Source: Betaproteobacteria bacterium
Lineage (GTDB): Bacteria > Pseudomonadota > Gammaproteobacteria > Burkholderiales > Burkholderiaceae_C
Reading direction: 5' to 3'
NCBI GenBank assembly: GCA_009923895.1
Contig: RFSP01000102.1
Coordinates: 1 to 6,929, forward strand
DNA: 6,929 nt
The position numbers and the translations under genes were made by a program. Shown here one piece after another: positions 5,760 through 6,929 of this stretch. The notes under the pieces are model-generated. The model was not told the origin of the DNA, did no database searches, and saw only the letters and a list, made by a program, of their open reading frames with translations. Position 1 is the stretch's first letter. Each line of letters starts with the position of its first letter.

Positions 5760-6929
5760 ATGAATCTCTGGTTCAGCCTGGTCGATCAACGAGAAGGCCA
5801 GAGCCGCCGAGCGGCACGATGGCTGTTGCTGGGCCTTGTCGTTTTGGCCTGCTCCTACCGCGTCTGGCTGGTCTTCCATTTCAACCCCTTGGACCACCTG
5901 TGGAGCGATCCCAAGCGCCATTGGGATCAAGGCATTGACGTGCTGCGCAACGACCCGATGTCGATGGTCGATCCGCTGCTTTACCAACTCTATGTAGGCG
6001 CACTGGCCAAGTTGACCCTCAAAGTGCCGGTCCTGGTGGCCTATTGGACCGCGCTGTTGTCGGTGGTGGGGCCGTGGCTGTGGTACCGGTTCTTGCGTGA
6101 ACTTCTGCCTTCACGCGATTGGGCTTTGCTGGGGTGGTGTGTGCTGGCGGCATTGCCTTCTTGGTCCGCTTTGTACAGCTATTTCATGCAGGAAACCCTG
6201 ATGCTTCCATTGCTGGGGGGAGCCCTGTGGGCCACTTGGCGAGCAAGGCGCAAAGGTGGGGTGGCTCCATTTGTTGTGGCCCTCATGGTGTGGCTGTTGG
6301 CTGGCCTGACTCGGGGCATTTGCCTGCCTCTGGGGCTTGTGGCCCTGGGGCTCGTGTGGTGGCAGCAAGGGGACAAGGCACGCCGCTTGTTGGCCAGCGT
6401 GGCGCTTTGTCTGGTGGTGTTGGGGCCTCTGGCCCTGCGCATGCAGCTTTATATGAGCCAGTGGTCTCCCTACGGCGTGGGTACTTTGGTGCAGCTGTAC
6501 CAACGCTCTGGTGCCCGTGAGATTCAGATCACCTTTCAGCGGCGCGGCAGCCTGTGGCAGTTTGGGTTTACCTCGCCCGCGCTCTTGCGTCCGCCTCTGG
6601 AGCCGTTTTCAAGCTGGATCAGCCCGCGCTCGGGCACGGCCCATTTTCTCGTGAACCTGGATTCCGCAGACGGTTGGGACGAGGCCAAGGCGCGCTTGCC
6701 CCCGTGGACAATCGATCGTGGGTTGGCGCTCATGGGGGACAACCTGATCCACCTGTTTTTCAGCCAGTCCTGGCCCGACACCGATTTGAGTCGAGACATC
6801 GGGGTCATCAACCACTGGTCTCGGTGGATATGGCCACCCTTGACGCTGGCCGTGGTCGTTTTGGTTTGGCGACGACGCAAGCAATTGCAAGATGCCAATG
6901 TCATCCTTCCGGCACTCCTGGTGACCTGG
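5760..6929 (+). CDS. Polytopic membrane protein, probable GT-C (family 39-like) glycosyltransferase, 3' end outside window
   Basis: The frame is open from the ATG at 5760 to the last base, giving 390 residues without a stop. A basic cytoplasmic N-terminus (residues 11-20) leads into a first membrane span (about 21-40). Next is a loop with several acidic residues, including W-S-D-P-K-R-H-W-D-Q-G (48-58) and D-P-L-L-Y-Q-L-Y (71-78), then further hydrophobic spans near 89-108, 120-139, 146-160, 168-186, 190-201 and 208-225. A long soluble stretch (about 230-355) follows, with another span near 357-370. A first outer loop with acidic residues followed by many spans is the layout of GT-C glycosyltransferases that use polyprenyl-phosphate sugars, such as the PMT/ArnT-like family. 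That assignment rests on layout and overall look, not a decisive motif; an uncharacterised membrane protein is the alternative. It starts 17 bp after guaA, so it is probably transcribed with it. Confidence 0.65.
   Translation, partial: MNLWFSLVDQREGQSRRAARWLLLGLVVLACSYRVWLVFHFNPLDHLWSDPKRHWDQGIDVLRNDPMSMVDPLLYQLYVGALAKLTLKVPVLVAYWTALLSVVGPWLWYRFLRELLPSRDWALLGWCVLAALPSWSALYSYFMQETLMLPLLGGALWATWRARRKGGVAPFVVALMVWLLAGLTRGICLPLGLVALGLVWWQQGDKARRLLASVALCLVVLGPLALRMQLYMSQWSPYGVGTLVQLYQRSGAREIQITFQRRGSLWQFGFTSPALLRPPLEPFSSWISPRSGTAHFLVNLDSADGWDEAKARLPPWTIDRGLALMGDNLIHLFFSQSWPDTDLSRDIGVINHWSRWIWPPLTLAVVVLVWRRRKQLQDANVILPALLVTW

Overview
This window looks like core chromosome from a betaproteobacterium of the order Burkholderiales, probably Comamonadaceae-like. 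The reasons are its fairly high GC content, the wording of GuaA, GuaB and RatA (for example SGSHAS in GuaA and KSVLLWYS at the RatA N-terminus), and the gene order. The taxonomic placement is inference from remembered family sequences, not from a search. I see no mobile elements, CRISPR arrays, tRNA or rRNA genes.

Layout: (1) At 1-183 is the 3' end of a cystathionine beta-lyase-like gene on the + strand. (2) smpB lies convergent to it on the - strand (209-670). A perfect 11-bp stem-loop sits inside the last smpB codons. (3) A 29-bp divergent intergenic region contains a perfect dyad that places a TACAAT hexamer on each strand. It leads to ratA (700-1155) and rnfH/ratB (1152-1442), which overlap by ATGA. 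smpB divergent from ratA-ratB is the same order as in E. coli. (4) A consensus TATAAT over the rnfH stop codon starts a tightly packed + strand block: guaB (1470-2942), a TetA-like MFS exporter (2956-4227), guaA (4234-5742) and a membrane protein resembling a GT-C glycosyltransferase that runs off the window (5760-6929). Gaps within this block are 6-17 bp, so it is probably one operon.

How the genes work together: GuaB oxidises IMP to XMP and GuaA aminates XMP to GMP, so the block carries the whole guanylate branch, with a drug/metabolite exporter gene placed between the two enzymes. SmpB (trans-translation) and RatA/RnfH form a separate conserved neighbourhood upstream.

The most notable observation is in guaA. 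The reading frame is intact and well conserved to about residue 499, then goes directly from the K-K-V-S position to the terminal E-W-E. About 25 residues normally found between them are missing, including the conserved RVVYD strand and the KPPATI part of the KPPATIEWE tail. That tail contributes to XMP binding and sits in the dimerisation domain, so this GMP synthase is either impaired, unusual, or the product of a sequencing or assembly error. The second point of interest is the exporter gene inserted between guaB and guaA.
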